Of a DNA stretch of 5,803 nt, positions 5,701 to 5,803 are shown piece by piece. How positions within the stretch are numbered: position 1 is the first letter of the stretch; each line of letters starts with the position of its first letter. Under the pieces are notes generated by a model. The model was not told where the DNA came from. It ran no database searches and saw nothing but the letters and a program-made list of their open reading frames with translations. The stretch lies in the NCBI GenBank assembly GCA_031404455.1, contig JANNHP010000166.1, forward strand, positions 1 to 5,803, given 5' to 3'. The position numbers were made by a program, and so were the translations under genes. The DNA is from JANNHP01 sp031404455 (GTDB lineage Bacteria; Planctomycetota; JAJSAM01; JAJVHW01).

Positions 5701-5803
5701 CTAGCCACTGCGCGGGAGCATGGCGTCGACGAACGCCCGCGGGTCGAGCGGGATGAGGTCGTCGGCCTTCTCCCCCACACCGAGGTAGCGGACGGCCAGC
5801 TTC
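5701..5803 (-). CDS. ftsY: C-terminal end of FtsY, signal recognition particle receptor GTPase (5' part outside window)
   Basis: The reading frame enters from the right edge and stops at TAG 5703-5701. The 33 visible residues contain KLAVRYLGVGEKADDLIPLDPRAFVDAML, which fits the end of the SRP GTPase G domain: the 'P..fiGvGE..dDL.pFdp..Fv.alf' signature. FtsY ends soon after this motif, whereas Ffh/SRP54 continues into a long methionine-rich M domain, so the stop a few residues later favours FtsY. FtsY is the membrane-associated receptor that docks ribosome-SRP complexes at the translocon. The catalytic G motifs are outside the window. The pyrimidine-reductase remnant begins 4 bp downstream in the same direction. 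Confidence 0.78.
   Translation of the reverse strand, partial: KLAVRYLGVGEKADDLIPLDPRAFVDAMLPRSG

Noticed and set aside
363..5780. A single 1805-codon - strand gene
   Set aside because: Only its last 988 codons (from ATG 3329) and a short piece near 5696-5430 look like protein families. The middle is antisense to the oxygenase or out of frame with the aminotransferase, both of which have clear family motifs.

Overview
The window is very GC-rich, with dense NCG codon usage and no clear Shine-Dalgarno sequences. The gene content (an ECF-type sigma factor fused through a membrane segment to a long array of carboxypeptidase-regulatory-like domains, a PA14-domain protein, and short recurring palindromes between and inside genes) points to a member of the Planctomycetota or a close relative. 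That placement is inference from gene architecture, not from a marker gene.

Layout, left to right. (1) The C-terminal end of a PA14-domain protein on the + strand, ending at 313. (2) A 43-bp palindromic element (copy A, 320-362) that fills nearly the whole gap to the next gene. (3) On the - strand, a 988-residue membrane-tethered sigma factor (3329 down to 363). A second, inverted copy of the element (copy B, 2742-2784) lies inside its reading frame and is translated as a linker between the sigma part and the membrane segment. (4) Immediately upstream on the - strand, only 35 bp away and probably in the same operon, a class V PLP-dependent aminotransferase of the isopenicillin-N-epimerase-like group (4573-3365). 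(5) A third copy of the element (copy C, 4585-4627) in the 70-bp divergent gap. (6) A + strand 2OG-Fe(II) oxygenase-like gene of the TIGR02466 type (4644-5261). (7) A short non-coding stretch with a different GC-rich hairpin repeat (5352-5373). (8) A truncated pyrimidine-reductase (RibD C-terminal-domain-like) remnant on the - strand (5696 to about 5430). (9) The last 33 codons of ftsY on the - strand, entering from the right edge.

The most striking feature is the 43-bp element. Three copies (two identical, one with two substitutions) sit in three different settings: between convergent gene ends, inside a coding sequence, and between divergent gene starts. It has no stop codon in any of its six frames, and one copy is translated in frame. 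This resembles the Rickettsia palindromic elements that insert into protein genes, but in what looks like an unrelated lineage and with an unrelated sequence. No single pathway ties the genes together. The only probable operons are aminotransferase-sigma factor, and ftsY-pyrimidine reductase before the latter was broken.
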